Of a stretch of 64,000 nucleotides of DNA, positions 52,273-61,901 are shown piece by piece. Made by a program: the position numbers and the translations under genes. The notes below the pieces were generated by a model that was not told the origin of the DNA, searched no databases, and saw nothing but the letters and a program-made list of their open reading frames with translations. Source of the DNA: Pagrus major (lineage: Eukaryota; Chordata; Actinopteri; Spariformes; Sparidae). The stretch covers positions 17,709,113 through 17,773,112 of the forward strand of contig NC_133223.1 of NCBI RefSeq assembly GCF_040436345.1, read 5' to 3'. Every line of letters begins with the position of its first letter. The first letter of the stretch is position 1.

Positions 52273-55200
52273 CTTTGTCTGCCTGCCTGTATGAAAGTGT
52301 GTGTGCATAGGTATGGGCAGGTGTACTACCCTCTTCAGTCTGTATAGATGTTCCTTGAGTCTTATTATTACACTCATTCAAACTTATTTGAACATTATTT
52401 GCTCCTAATGTGTGTTACATTAGGTACCTTTGTCTTTGTGCTTTATGCTGGGAAACCACAGCTGAAATAAGTACATACCACAGCTGCTCTTTCAGTCGAC
52501 CATTTTAATTTTCCGTTTTCCTTCCCACAAAGGCATAAATTGATCTTTCATCATTAATTCCCTCCATATTTGTCTGGCATGGTGTACTTAAAAAAGAAGT
52601 ATGCCATGCTTGTACTCTCATGAGCCATTTCTGATAAGTGTGATGTTGAAAAAAAGACAGCTTCAGTGTGTCTCAGAAATTCAGGAGACTTGGTTTGATC
52701 TCTGTAAAAGGCCTTGTTTCATGTTAAGGTGTCAGTCTATTCTACTCATTATACTTTACTCATTAGAAGTTAAAGGATAAAGTTGGATTTATTATATATT
52801 TTGCTTATTGTCAACAAATTTCAGAAAAAGATCAAAACCAACAATGATTCAACCATTTAATGTTGTCTGTGTTGCCTAAACCTGCTATTACTTATTCCTG
52901 TATACAATAGATCTCCATTGTTGTCCAAGAACTATTAAAAACACATAAATAAGCCACATTGTTTCACTGGAATGACATGTTTCTTCATTACAACAACATG
53001 TAGTTTATTTTCAGTCAATCCCACGTACACCATCCTACTCACTCACAGACAGAATGTGTTTGAATCCACAGCTGAAAATGGGATTTTCTGTCAATATGGA
53101 CATTATGTAACACTACATAGCATCATTAATAAATGGTAAATTTGCAGTTAATAAAACTTTATTCAATAGTTATTTCACTGTAACAAACAATGAGATGCTG
53201 TATAAAACATTTGTTAAGCAATTGTACACGTTTCTAAACATCAGTTGCAACTTTATAATGGTCATCCAAGTAATGTTAATAAATGAACTATGCAGTATAT
53301 TTTAATTTACACCAAAAATATATAATCATAATTTACCATTTACACAGTTTTATAAACATCAGTTGTAACTTAACATTAAAAAACAATTGCTTTATAAATG
53401 GTTAATAAAGCATTTCATTTCTTTGTTAACAGCCAATTAACTTTTAACTAAATGTACTATTAACTTACCATATTTTTTTAAGCATGATTATTATGTAGTG
53501 TGACCAGAACAAGTTACTTAATGATGAACAATTGCTAAATGGTTTGTAAAGCATGTTATTATTTGTTGACAGTGAATTAACTATTAACTAAAGTTTAATG
53601 TACTATAAACTTTTATTAATGATGGTTATTATAAAGTGTTACCAAGACAAATTTATTTCATTTATAAGTAACACGACTCAATTTTAAGTTTACTTAACAA
53701 GTAGATATAAAGAAAGCAAAACTTAGGAATAATTGTTATATTCACTTTCCTTTTTCAAGGCAATCAATCAATCCTAGAAAAAGGTAAGTAAATATAACAA
53801 TTCCTACAGGTAAGATCAACTTGTCAGATTTTAGAGCAGCTTTAGCGCTAAGTTTAAAGAAATCCAACCACAGTTTAAGAAGGAACAGAAAGGCAGGAAA
53901 ATGTCTTAGCAGAGTCTGATGCTCTAGTTGGCCTGTAGGAGGAGCTTTGACAATTAAAGTAAAGGAAGCCCTGACAAGAGTTGCAGCATGTCAGCTGTGG
54001 ACCTTCTGTCTGTAGAGCTTACACCTATTTTCCCCGAGCCTTCATACACATAGTGTTGCAAATGGATCCTTCATCTGTCGACTTTATTTTTTGTTATATG
54101 CATTTTTTTGGTTTTGAAGAATCCCACTAATAAGTTAAACATGCATTTTCACTTTGTGTGATCATTTTGACAAACCATTTCTGAGGAGTACCCGTCAAGA
54201 TTCATAGACAGAAGAAAAACTGAGAGCAGACTATTATGATTCACTGAAAAAGCCACTCCATGAAAGCAGTCACTGCAGCCCACTTCAGCTACTCCAAACC
54301 ATAATTCCCATAAACACAACCGAAACTTTATTGAGTGCAAAACCACTGGCTCCATCCAAGTTTTTAGGAACTACTATCTGGGGAGTTAAGAGTTCACTTT
54401 TCAAAGCCATGAGGAAGATATACGACCACTTGCTCCTCTTTATTTTCTACACAGTCGTCCACTCTCTCCTTGTGCAGTGTGGGATCCTGAGAAACACTTT
54501 CCCATGGTAAGATGTGTACCCCACTGCCCACAGTCAGTCCTAATGGATGCCTTTAGCTAGCTTTCAATGAGAGAAAACAACAGGAGAGGCTGTATAGTAA
54601 AACTGAAACAGATGGTGCTAATAAAGTCCTGTCGTTCCAGTTAGCCTGGTTATTGACTGTCCCCGGTCCAGGTAATGAAAGGACATGTCACATGTCACCC
54701 TGTTGTCTTTGTTGTGTCCTGGCGGTGAAGACACAGCACTGTTGTTCGAACTAATGAGACAGACCCTAAACTTGAGACTAACACAGACTTTTTCCTCTTC
54801 TTGTTTGTTCTTTAATGACCCTGTGTTGAACCAGTTTGCTCTCCAAAATCCACTACAGATTGCCACTTCTCCCTCGTTTATCAGGCCTCATAACCCAAGG
54901 ACGTAATGTTGAGTGACGCTCCTGCGGTTCACAATGTATGTAGACACCTCCTGTGTTCTTCTGAAGGCACCCTGGGAATTGTTCCCCTGTAAAGCTTTGG
55001 CATCACCGACATAAAAAAAAAAGAAATGTCTGCGAGTTTCAAGCCTGTCTAATAATACATTTGATAGCTTTGGCTTTGTCGAGCCGCTCTTTTTTATTAT
55101 GTTTGTGATCAGGTTAAGGCCGAACGGACGTGCCACAGTGAGCAACCCGCAGCCTTGGCAGCTCTAATGAGACAAATAAATGAATTTAGTGTTTCCACAT

Positions 55201-56017
55201 ACAGCTCCTGAACCCTTATTATCAGGATTATTGTTGAACTGTTATGAATGGAGGGGAGAAAGAGATTGGAAAAAGGGGGCATGATTGGCTGATGTTACAT
55301 ATGTCCTTGATTACCTTCCTTCTGCTTTTATTCTAATAAGTGGCATTCTTTGTACTCCCTGGGACAGCTAGACAGTCTGACACACGATGAGAATAAATAT
55401 TGCATGTGGTAGACATTAAGCTGTCATCCTGGGGGAAAAAAAGAGAAGAGATGGAGAAATCCGTGTGGTGTTCTTCGGCGCTACACTTTGCCTGCTCTTG
55501 TCACAATTGTCACATCTTGATGACTCCCCCCTCTCTCTCTCCCCCCTCCCAGCCCCCTTATTTTCTCTCCCCCAGTCAACTGCCGTGAATGACAGCATGG
55601 ATACCCCATATAGAGAATTATTTTGGGTGATGTACAATGTACTCCTCTGGGTTACGGTTTGAATTTCTGATGTTTGCCTCCTCACAAACAGCCTTAAACA
55701 AGGACGTGGCTTTGATAATGTGTCCTCAACGAGCATTATGAGGACGGAACCGGGGACGATGGTTTGTTAGGGGGTTTTTATCTATCATGTGCAAACATTT
55801 AAAGTGGCAAGATTTGTCTTTTAAAATTTTAATGGGTATAGTTATCACAGAAAACAAAGTTGTTCAAGAAAAAAAAAAGCTTGTTACCAGCACACCCTCG
55901 AGGTACGATGTGAGATGATGCTCTTAATTAAAGCTGCTCCCATTGTGCCTGTGCTGGGTTCTGTTTCCTCCAGCCCGTGATTGCTTTGAAGCCTGAAAGA
56001 AGTTGACAATATTGGAG

Positions 56018-56059
<42 letters not shown>

Positions 56060-59000
56060 AGATCTCCTTCCTTCTCAGAGGCTGATGTGTAATGCCTTTC
56101 CATCCGGCCCTGGCCACAGGGAGCAGAGAGCGTCTGCACTCTAGTCGCTCAGGAGCTCACCACTGGGAGGATGAAAAGCTTCCCACAGAGCCCCCGACTT
56201 CCCAGCCTCAAAAAGCCACCATGAGCTCATACCTCTCATTTCTGTCTCCCTTCACAGAGGAAGGGAAGAGGAGGGGGGGATGAGTGTACGCTGTGTGCCG
56301 CAGCATCCAAACCCTTTCGGATGCTCGTCCCTGCAACCAGGGACAGGCAGAACGGAGGGGTTTATTACTTGATGAGTCTGTGCTATAGCTGGTCATACCC
56401 ATGTTCAGTTACCTGCTGCACCTGTGGGTGTGTCAGTGAAGTGGATGCAGGTAGTGGATTACTCTTCAGGTCTGTCAGCATTCAATTGCATCTGAAAGGA
56501 GCACTCAATCTGGAGGTGATGGCCCACCTTTTAGAGGCTTAACCGGCTTTAAGCACTCCTAATAAAGCCAACCTGTATGAATGTATGTCAGACACAGGCC
56601 CAGGTCATTGTCTCAGGTAGCCTGCCTCTGTACTCTCGGAGCTCCCATTGTTTTTTCCCTCCTGAGCCATTTAAGCAGATCAAAGCTCTGACAAAGCCCA
56701 GGGAAGCCCCAGGCATGCGGAAACACAGGAATTATCCCCCCCCCCTCCCCTTAGGATTCCCACACAAAAAGACAAATAGACTAGCCCCAGAGGGTGGCCC
56801 CCTGTGGGACGTCTCCTTTCAGAGCTGGCCTGTTGTGGAAGCTCCAATTGTTTTTGTGATTTCACAATATATTGTGCTTTAAATTAGATCTATTGTAAAT
56901 ACAACTGGCATCGAATCTTAAGCTCAGGACAGATAACATGACATCTAGATGTGAGATAAACAAATACTGATTCATATTACCTTGTTTTTAGCATGAACAA
57001 GCAAACAAAAACATAAAATGATATCATGTTTTGGGTTTGTAAAGTTTGATATGAGCACATATGAGACACCTATTTTCCTTCCCGAATCGAGAGCAGCAGG
57101 AAAAGCACAAACACGGCTCGTTCCTCAGCTTTGTTTGAGCCTTCAAGCCGGTGAATGATTAGCAGAAATAATGTCCCTGTCACCCTTAATCACATTAAAA
57201 CGTGGTTAACATTTAATTTTTCCCACTTGATATGCAAAAATTTCCACTTGATTTGCAGCAAAGGCCATTGGAATTCCATTATAAAAAGAATAAAAATTTC
57301 AGGCGTCATTTGTTCAGAGAGGGATATCAAGAGCAGAAAGTGCTGAATCTTTCTATTAAGCGAGCAGTGAGAGATGGCACTCAGTGCTGGGACATAATGG
57401 GAGACTGACAAGGCACAGACACACACACACACAGTCTTTCTCAGTGAATTTTTTATGTGTGTAGCTTGGACCTTTTTAAAAAGGACCAACATGAACCAAT
57501 ATTTTATGTATTATTTCTAGTGTGGAAGCTCAAAAATCCACATAGAATATTTTGGGTTTTCTCTTAAAATATGTGGACGATATGCAGAGAATTAATTAGC
57601 CAATAAATTCTGCATTAAAGAATAAAACAGTTTCTTATGTCAAAGAAAGAGAAGAGATACTGATAGTCATGATGTACAGAAAACAAGGGATGCACAATAA
57701 TATCGGCCGATAAAGGCTTTAAAATTACATAGCAGCATCTGCCCGACATGAGCATTTCAGGAGATGAGGCTTTAAAGGTGCACTATGCATTTTTTGGAAA
57801 GAAATTTTAATCAGAAGAGAAAGATCTATCGACTTATTTTCATTCCTAAACAAACTTAATAAACAAACTATCTTTGTTTTCATGACTAAATAAACAATAA
57901 AGGACAACACAATTTCTTACTGTTTTACTTTGTTTATATTTTGGCAGACCCTGCCACCTTTCTAGCTTCAAACAGTGTTCTGGGGACCTTATTTTCCTCT
58001 GAGGACGGCTTATTTATTTATTTATTTATGGAAATAATAAATATTTCTGAGTTTGTATTATTACCTCATTAATACTGTGAATATTACCTTTCTGAGTTTC
58101 TGAATTTCTTTTCCAAAACTACATAGTGCCCCTTGTCGGTATCAGCATCAACAATCAGAGTAACAAATATCATAGTATCCTCATATCAAATATGAGCAAA
58201 AATCCAATATCATGCATCACAAATGAAAACATAATCCTTATCAATACTTTAAATTTTCATGAATACCTTTTATATTTTAGAATTTCATGAATGACTGAAG
58301 GATGAGAACAAAGACCAAAAGAAATCTGCAGCATGTTTTTACATAAATATTTTCCCCCAATTTACACACCCACGTAAAATTTTGTGCAAATAATTGGAAT
58401 GGACATAAGTACAAATTGCAAAGTGGCATGGGTAGACAGCGGCGAAGTTGACAGAATTGGTTTTGGGAGTCGTGTTGACGGAGCATCAAAGCTCTTAATT
58501 GACAGTGCTTTGTTTCTGGAGTTGAGGGAAGGGGGTGTTTCATGTTCCTGTGGCAAGGTGTTTGTCTGGTCCTGTGTCACTCAGTGCAAGGACCCAGAGA
58601 CCCCCGCGCTCATTTGCAGCTCACGTTCTCCGTCTCGGCTCCACATTATTAAAATCATCCCTCAGCCTTCTACCAAGAGCCTCTTTGTTACTTGGCTGGC
58701 TTGGCTCAGCTCTGTCAAGTCTTCACCAATTACAGTCTCAGGTACAATGGTCTATTCAAAGGATCACAGCCCTTGACTGGTGTGGAGAGAGTGATTTGTG
58801 AATCATTATTCAGCCGCCTGTAGAGTACGCAATACCTGAGGAATGCAAATAACGTGCCACCAAATAGACAGCTGTGCTGCTAAAAGTGAGAAACTACAGC
58901 TGTTATTATCTCAGATTGGATTTTTTCCCCTCTTGGAGCGCCTGCCATCTCCTATGTTTTCAGTTTTTTTGGGGCTTTTGACTAAAGGTGTTTATTTTTC

Positions 59001-61901
59001 TGTCCTTTATTGGTGAGACATTGGCGACTACCTTATTGCGGTGGCAGTCAGACATCAGCTCAGCATCCATAGTGCGAACAGAAAGGGAAATATTAGGTTA
59101 CGGCTCCTAATAGATGTGCATCTGAACAGACAGACAAACTGGCACAAGATTCATTTCAAATTTACCCTGCAGTGTTATTCTAGCTTGTTGGGAAAAACAT
59201 CCAATCAAAGCAAAAGTGTGCTCTTCCCATGCCCGTTACCCTGTCATATATTGTATATTGATAATCATTAGGTAGGAGCAGCGTTATGGTGCTGTAGGTG
59301 ATAAAGCGGTGACATTGTTATTGAAATAGATGTGGTATTGAGGTGGTTGGGTCCCTCCCAGTCTTTGATTCTTATGGGCTTTAAACAGGAAACTAGGATT
59401 ACAGATAATGACAGGGACCCCTCAGAATCAATCCAGCCTAGGAGCTCTGTCGGGGCCGCCGTGTGAAAATGGATTTGTGTGATGCTGTTCTTTGAGACCT
59501 GTCCAATCCCAGCCTGAGAGCATGTGGGGCTAATCTCATAATTGCCCCGACCCCCTTATATTGTTCTGACTGAGAGTTACCATTAAGTGCGAGGATATCT
59601 TTGTCCTGCAATGTCAGGTGTCCTGCTGCACTGGAAGACAGAGAGAGAAAAAAGAAAGCTCAGGTGGTAAAGAGAATGACAAAGACGTTCGTGAGGGAAA
59701 ACTGAAGTTAGTTCTGCTTCTTCCTCACTTTATGGCATATGTTTAGCTTGTTTATTGTGGTAAAAAAAATAGGCAACAGACCAAAAGCTTGTGTGTTTTA
59801 TGAACTCAGTCGAAAGTAGCTAAGTGCTTAAAGTCCACCTCCGGTCAAAAATGTGTTTTTCCTCTTGTTCCTACAGTTGAATGTTTGAGCGTCACTGTGT
59901 AGAATGATGTGTGCAGAGTTTGACACTAAAAGGCAGTTTTCACATTCAACCTCAGAATGTGCTCATTGAAAATCTGACTTAATGAGCCTATGAGCATGAT
60001 TTGTGATATCACAAATAGTTTAAAGACCAATCCTGGTCCAATATTCAGCATACACAAGAGTGATGTGGAAACTTGAAGCCTCCAGTGCACGAACACTGAG
60101 AATAGACTATATATACAGTCCTATATTTTTGCACTGTAGGACTTCTTTCCTGCTCTAATGTTGACAAATACAAATGTAAACATATGGCTTAATAGAAGGC
60201 CTACATCTAAAGCTCATGTTAGCTCCTCCACGTATCAAAAGCCGTCTTTTTTTTGTATATAGGCCTGTAAAAAAGTTGCATAATGTACCTTTAAAAACCA
60301 TTTGAAATATATATATTCTTAGTGCACAGAAAGAAAGAAATAAGGTTTTTAAGACTTGTTTATAGACAGAAACTGTTTTGGTCTTGGTCTTGGGGATTTT
60401 GTAGATTAAACTGTCCAGCAGTAAAATGCTACTACCACACAATGTACCAGTAATAATGACCCTATAATATAAATGAATATATAGAACTAAGATGGTCCAT
60501 TCTGCAAGTATATGGAGCTGGTAATACTTCTGTACTTTTACTTTCGAACTTTGAAGCATTTGTTTAGAATAAGGTGATCAGGTGTGTCGATACTTGGATA
60601 CTTTTTGGATACCACGTGTTTAAAGCAATCTGAAATCCACTTTTAGTAGATCAAAGACAGAACTGAAAAAAAATGATCTACAGTCCGATTTTCATTGCTG
60701 CACACACATTAACATTATAGCAAATGTGTTGTGTTTTCTTTTTGCTGTGGTATTAAAATAGGTATCACATATCATTTATACTGGTATTGTATCAAAATTC
60801 TAAATTCTGGAATCGTGACAACCTTAGTAAAGAAGTATTTTTACAGTATGCTACAGTATTGCTGCTGTTGCTTTTAAAATCTTTGTGAATCTATGCTTTA
60901 TATGTTCGTATGAGTCAAACCTTTAGTTGAAAGTTTTCAATGAAAACAAAGTCAAACTCTCTGAGACAAACGGCCACCTTTGGAGCGCAGTCTCCTGCAA
61001 ACACTCATATGTTCGTTCAGCTGCTGTCATGAATATGCATGCGCCGGCGGATAACAAACACTCTCATGTTAATCAAGTCATCCAACTAGTTCTGTGGATG
61101 CTGCTTTCTACCAGGTTGGTGAAAATCAAGGAGTGGGTGGACAGTCACGACCCCGGAGCCTTGGTCATCCCGTTCAGCGGCGGCCTGGAGAGCCAGCTCC
61201 AGGACATAAGCGAAGACGAGAGGCAGGCGTACTGCACGGAGCACAAGACGCAGAGGTTAATTAGCATTCAGTCTCCCCACACTTTATTATCAGCTGTGTC
61301 CTCCATGCACTCCTTTAATTGCATGTGCTGATAGAATAATAAATGGCAGAGTAATTACCATTATAAAGCAAAGGATCCCTCTTCTTACTGAACAACTCAG
61401 TCAAAGGGTTTTCCTCTAAATTAAGTTTTTAACTGTCATCTGTCATCTGTAGGTATAATTATAACTTGGGCATTTTGGGTTTATTGTTCTCATGTGAAAA
61501 CCTCTATGGAGAGAAAAATTGTGACAGCAGATTTTTTTTTTTCCTCTCAGTGCAGAGCGAGGCATCGGGTTGAATTCTTAAAAATGCTAAATGAGTCCAC
61601 AAGCTTTGCAATTAATCAAAGAAACCATTGGAGAGTTGAATGTCTTGTGTGAAACGAAGTGACCCATCTTATTCACTAAATGAGTTTATATTGGAATGAA
61701 TGGGGCCTTGCCACTGGAGTGAACTTTGTCTGGGCATCAGTGGCAATAAATGATACTCAAACAGTTCAGACCCCTCGATTCAAACTGAAATTTCTCTCCG
61801 CCAGTGCCTTGAGCAAGATCATCAAGTTCGGCTACGCAGCCCTGCAGCTGGAGTACTTCTTCACTGCCGGACCAGACGAGGTCCGTGCATGGACCGTTCG
61901 G
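18621..61901 (+). CDS. ola1: OLA1, Obg-like ATPase 1, 9 coding exons seen, 3' end beyond window
   Basis: OLA1 (YchF subfamily of TRAFAC P-loop proteins) is a cytosolic ATPase that acts in translation and stress control. Coding exons: 18621-18635, 18747-18838, 24985-25128, 26562-26689, 44370-44545, 48049-48129, 48508-48605, 61115-61255, 61805-61901. They join in frame through GT-AG junctions to 324 codons; mammalian OLA1 has 396. Exon 1 encodes only MAPKK and ends at a weak GTGCAC donor. P-loop GLPNVGKS at residues 31-38 spans the exon 2/3 junction. The Walker B/G3 motif DIAG is at 94-97. NLSE at 232-235 replaces the NKxD of GTPases and explains the preference for ATP. A helical domain lies between G3 and G4. 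The TGS domain begins in exon 9 ([18 protein letters not shown]), and its remainder is outside the window. Introns of 6.1, 1.4, 17.7, 3.5, 0.4, 12.5 and 0.5 kb carry many repeats. Confidence 0.97.
19819..20175 (-). repeat. fish dispersed repeat in OLA1 intron 2
   Basis: Begins AAGTCAAGTCAATTTTATTT and contains GTGGGCTTTACAAGCTGTTC, CTCCTCAAAAAACCC and GGAAGAAATCTCAGGAAGAG. I recognise this series as a very common interspersed repeat of percomorph fish that includes ACCCTCTGTCC-type words. Ends are approximate and the class is not certain. Confidence 0.6.
23491..23641. repeat. dispersed repeat with a 29-bp hairpin
   Basis: Contains GAAGACGTTTCACCTCTCAT and CAAGAGGCTTCTTCAG, words of a widespread fish repeat. 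Its end forms an inverted repeat: arm 23565-23593 pairs with arm 23612-23640 (27 or 28 of 29 positions) around an 18-base loop. Confidence 0.6.
25129..26561 (+). other. OLA1 intron 3
   Basis: 1.4-kb AT-rich intron between the exon ending HKPAR and the exon carrying the DIAG motif. A truncated, inverted copy of a TIR element lies at 26180-26340. Confidence 0.75.
26180..26340 (-). mobile_element. truncated copy of TIR element family 2
   Basis: Starts at the terminus CCCAATCGCCAGAATAAATG and continues with TGACAATGCTGTGCTTATGG and GGTTAGGTTTATGCACAAAA. The reverse complement of the right halves of the copies at 40527-40961 and 42677-43088 shows the same order. The other end is missing. Confidence 0.65.
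27688..28440. mobile_element. 753-bp DNA element with ~219-bp inverted repeats
   Basis: Left arm 27688-27906 and right arm 28222-28440 are inverted copies. Both outer ends read TACGGAAGCCCTAAAGG going inward. Each arm is a string of words such as CTCGAGATCTCGAG (a perfect palindrome) and GATAACG. The 315-bp centre has a broken reading frame. [11 protein letters not shown] starts at 27963. After a frameshift near 28020 it resumes as AEIALCL and then [15 protein letters not shown], ending GPGRLHN just before the right arm. This matches the N-terminal helix-turn-helix part of integrase-type transposases found in fish (Ginger-like elements), with the DDE catalytic core deleted. It is therefore non-autonomous. 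Superfamily assignment is inference. Confidence 0.75.
27963..28196 (+). pseudogene. remnant of integrase-like transposase N-terminus
   Basis: About 78 codons of readable protein inside the element at 27688-28440, broken by one frameshift around 28020-28030. The second half shows a basic [14 protein letters not shown] stretch followed by [21 protein letters not shown], a pattern I know from fish transposases with an integrase catalytic domain. The catalytic region is absent. Confidence 0.55.
29838..30800. repeat. degenerate three-copy tandem repeat
   Basis: Three diverged copies share two landmarks. TGCCAAAACTGA begins near 30089, 30335 and 30761. A word like ATATTTACCACAGTGTTTTT occurs near 29940, 30222 and 30602. 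GTGTGAAAAGTGAA-CTAA also recurs. Spacing between copies is about 245 and 425 bp, the second copy being followed by extra sequence. Confidence 0.65.
32211..32262. repeat. (GTT)17 microsatellite
   Basis: Uninterrupted GTT run of about 17 units within OLA1 intron 4, followed by a short piece of repeat sequence (CACCAAAACTACTTGGTTAG). Confidence 0.95.
33690..34140. repeat. fish dispersed repeat in OLA1 intron 4
   Basis: Includes CGTGATATCTCAGGAATAAC, AACGTCCACTTAGCCTCAAG, GAGGTCAAAGGTCA and GCCATAACTCAGGAACAGAA, in the order seen in a very common fish interspersed repeat. Borders are approximate. Confidence 0.6.
37934..38273 (+). mobile_element. TTAA-flanked MITE family, copy B
   Basis: Left end TTAAAGGTGCACTATGTAGG and right end CTACATAGTGCCCCTTTAA form terminal inverted repeats. 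The middle has ATTTGGCGGACCCTGCCACC and TCTGAGAACAGCTTGTTTAT. TTAA abuts both ends. Confidence 0.8.
39161..39181. repeat. (CT)n microsatellite
   Basis: Run of about ten CT units in OLA1 intron 4. Confidence 0.8.
40527..40961 (+). mobile_element. TIR element family 2, copy 1
   Basis: Begins CCCAATCACCAGGATCAAAT and ends ACATTTATTCTGGTGATTGGG, which are inverted matches of about 20 bp. The interior shares TTTTTAAGGAGACCTT and the words around ACCTGACCATAAGCACAGCA with the other copies. No coding potential, so a non-autonomous DNA element is likely. Confidence 0.7.
41040..41890 (+). repeat. fish dispersed repeat split by a second repeat
   Basis: The outer repeat reads ATGCTAACATGCTCACAATG at the left, AACCTCATGGTGGCGCTAGA at 41260-41280, and resumes at 41791 with GGACCACAAATATCTGTACA and CATTTCATGGCAATCCATCA. 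The middle, about 41320-41790, is a different element (GTTGCCATCTTG, AGCCAGAAGTGAC, GCTGGGGAGGATATG, AACATCATGCTGTATTGAAG). I know both from fish genomes, but their classes are not assigned here. Confidence 0.6.
42470..43290. repeat. fish dispersed repeat interrupted by family-2 element
   Basis: Left half (GGAAGATAACTTCACTCAAG, TTTTACTTGAGTATTTACAT) and right half (AGTACTTTTGTCTTTGATAC, ATTTTGCTAATAGTACTTAC) belong to one widespread repeat. They are separated by the family-2 element at 42677-43088 and by an AATAAT-rich patch. Confidence 0.5.
42677..43088 (+). mobile_element. TIR element family 2, copy 2
   Basis: Left end CCCAGTCGCCAGGATAAAAT and right end ACATTTATTCTGGCGATTGGG are inverted matches. 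The interior is clearly related to the copy at 40527-40961 (shared CACCAGTGG-T-TTTTTAAGGAGACCTT segment) but more than 10 percent diverged by eye. Confidence 0.7.
45332..45388 (-). other. C-rich tract, G-quadruplex-prone on the minus strand
   Basis: Four or more runs of four to twelve C separated by short A- or AT-containing spacers. The minus strand therefore has the spaced G-run pattern that can fold as a quadruplex. OLA1 is transcribed on the plus strand, so its RNA carries the C-rich version. Confidence 0.5.
46860..47250. promoter_or_regulatory. candidate conserved non-coding element in OLA1 intron 5
   Basis: A more GC-balanced, repeat-free block in an AT-rich intron. It contains AGATGATTAATCTCTCTGTG and GTGTAATTGAGG homeodomain-like words and no open frame with recognisable protein. 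An enhancer role is inferred from composition only. Confidence 0.25.
48130..48507 (+). other. OLA1 intron 6
   Basis: Short 378-bp intron, GTAAGC to CACAG, with nothing else recognised. Confidence 0.9.
48649..49024 (+). mobile_element. TTAA-flanked MITE family, copy C (most complete)
   Basis: Starts TTAAAGGGGCACTACGTAGT and ends AAACTACATAGTGCTCCTTTAA in inverted match over about 25 bp, with TTAA at both borders. It begins 44 bases after the splice donor of OLA1 coding exon 7. Confidence 0.85.
49678..49985 (-). mobile_element. TTAA-flanked MITE family, copy D (inverted)
   Basis: Reverse-orientation copy with CAAGCTGTTCTCAGAGGAAA and AAGGTGGCAGGGTTCGCCAC, ending AACTACACAGTGCACCTTTAA. The end near 49680 is eroded. 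It lies 653 bp from copy C. Confidence 0.8.
52241..52267. repeat. (GT)n microsatellite
   Basis: Run of about 13 GT units in OLA1 intron 7, preceded by ATATGTATATGC. Confidence 0.9.
53120..53645. repeat. AT-rich repeat with a two-unit tandem section
   Basis: Units beginning ACAATTGCT at about 53382 and 53529 (period near 147 bp) share AAAGCAT, TTTGTT(A/G)ACAG, GAATTAACT-type words, TAAT(G)TACTATAA and a GTGT(G/T)ACCA end. ATAAAGTGTTACC at the right border is typical of a fish interspersed repeat. Confidence 0.5.
56022..56058. repeat. (TG)18 microsatellite
   Basis: Uninterrupted run of about 18 TG units in OLA1 intron 7. Confidence 0.95.
57687..58220 (+). mobile_element. TIR repeat carrying MITE copy E
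   Basis: Outer ends GGGATGCACAATAATATCGG (left) and CCAATATCATGCATCAC (right) are rough inverted matches. Together with AATATCATAGTATCCTCATA they mark a fish repeat family I recognise. Positions 57772-58134 inside it are a separate element. Confidence 0.5.
57772..58134 (+). mobile_element. TTAA-flanked MITE family, copy E
   Basis: Starts TTAAAGGTGCACTATGCATT and ends ACTACATAGTGCCCCTT, and has the shared middle (AGACCCTGCCACCTTTCTAG, CTTATTTTCCTCTGAGGAC). The right-hand TTAA is lost. Confidence 0.8.
59828..60294 (+). mobile_element. TTAA-bounded dispersed element in OLA1 intron 7
   Basis: Left border TTAAAGTCCACCTCCGGTCA and right border CATAATGTACCTTTAA. Internal words ATGTGTGCAGAGTTTGACAC and GAGCATGATTTGTGATATCA belong to a fish repeat I recognise. 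The termini match each other only weakly (TTAAAG plus a few bases). Confidence 0.5.
61256..61804 (+). other. OLA1 intron 8
   Basis: 549-bp intron, GTTAAT donor and CGCCAG acceptor, without recognisable repeats. Confidence 0.85.

Larger units (their letters stand above)
48606..61114 (+). other. OLA1 intron 7 (12.5 kb)
   Basis: Contains MITE copies C, D and E, an AT-rich tandem repeat at 53380-53643, two GT microsatellites and a repeat at 59828-60294. Complex repeat-free stretches lie around 55180-55660 and 58380-59620. No extra gene was found on either strand. Confidence 0.8.

Noticed and set aside
52094..52381. His/Thr-rich minus-strand frames
   Set aside because: They are translations of the GT microsatellite.
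60155..60559. 134-codon minus-strand frame in OLA1 intron 7
   Set aside because: It overlaps the end of a dispersed repeat and AT-rich DNA, and the translation is low in complexity with no domain.
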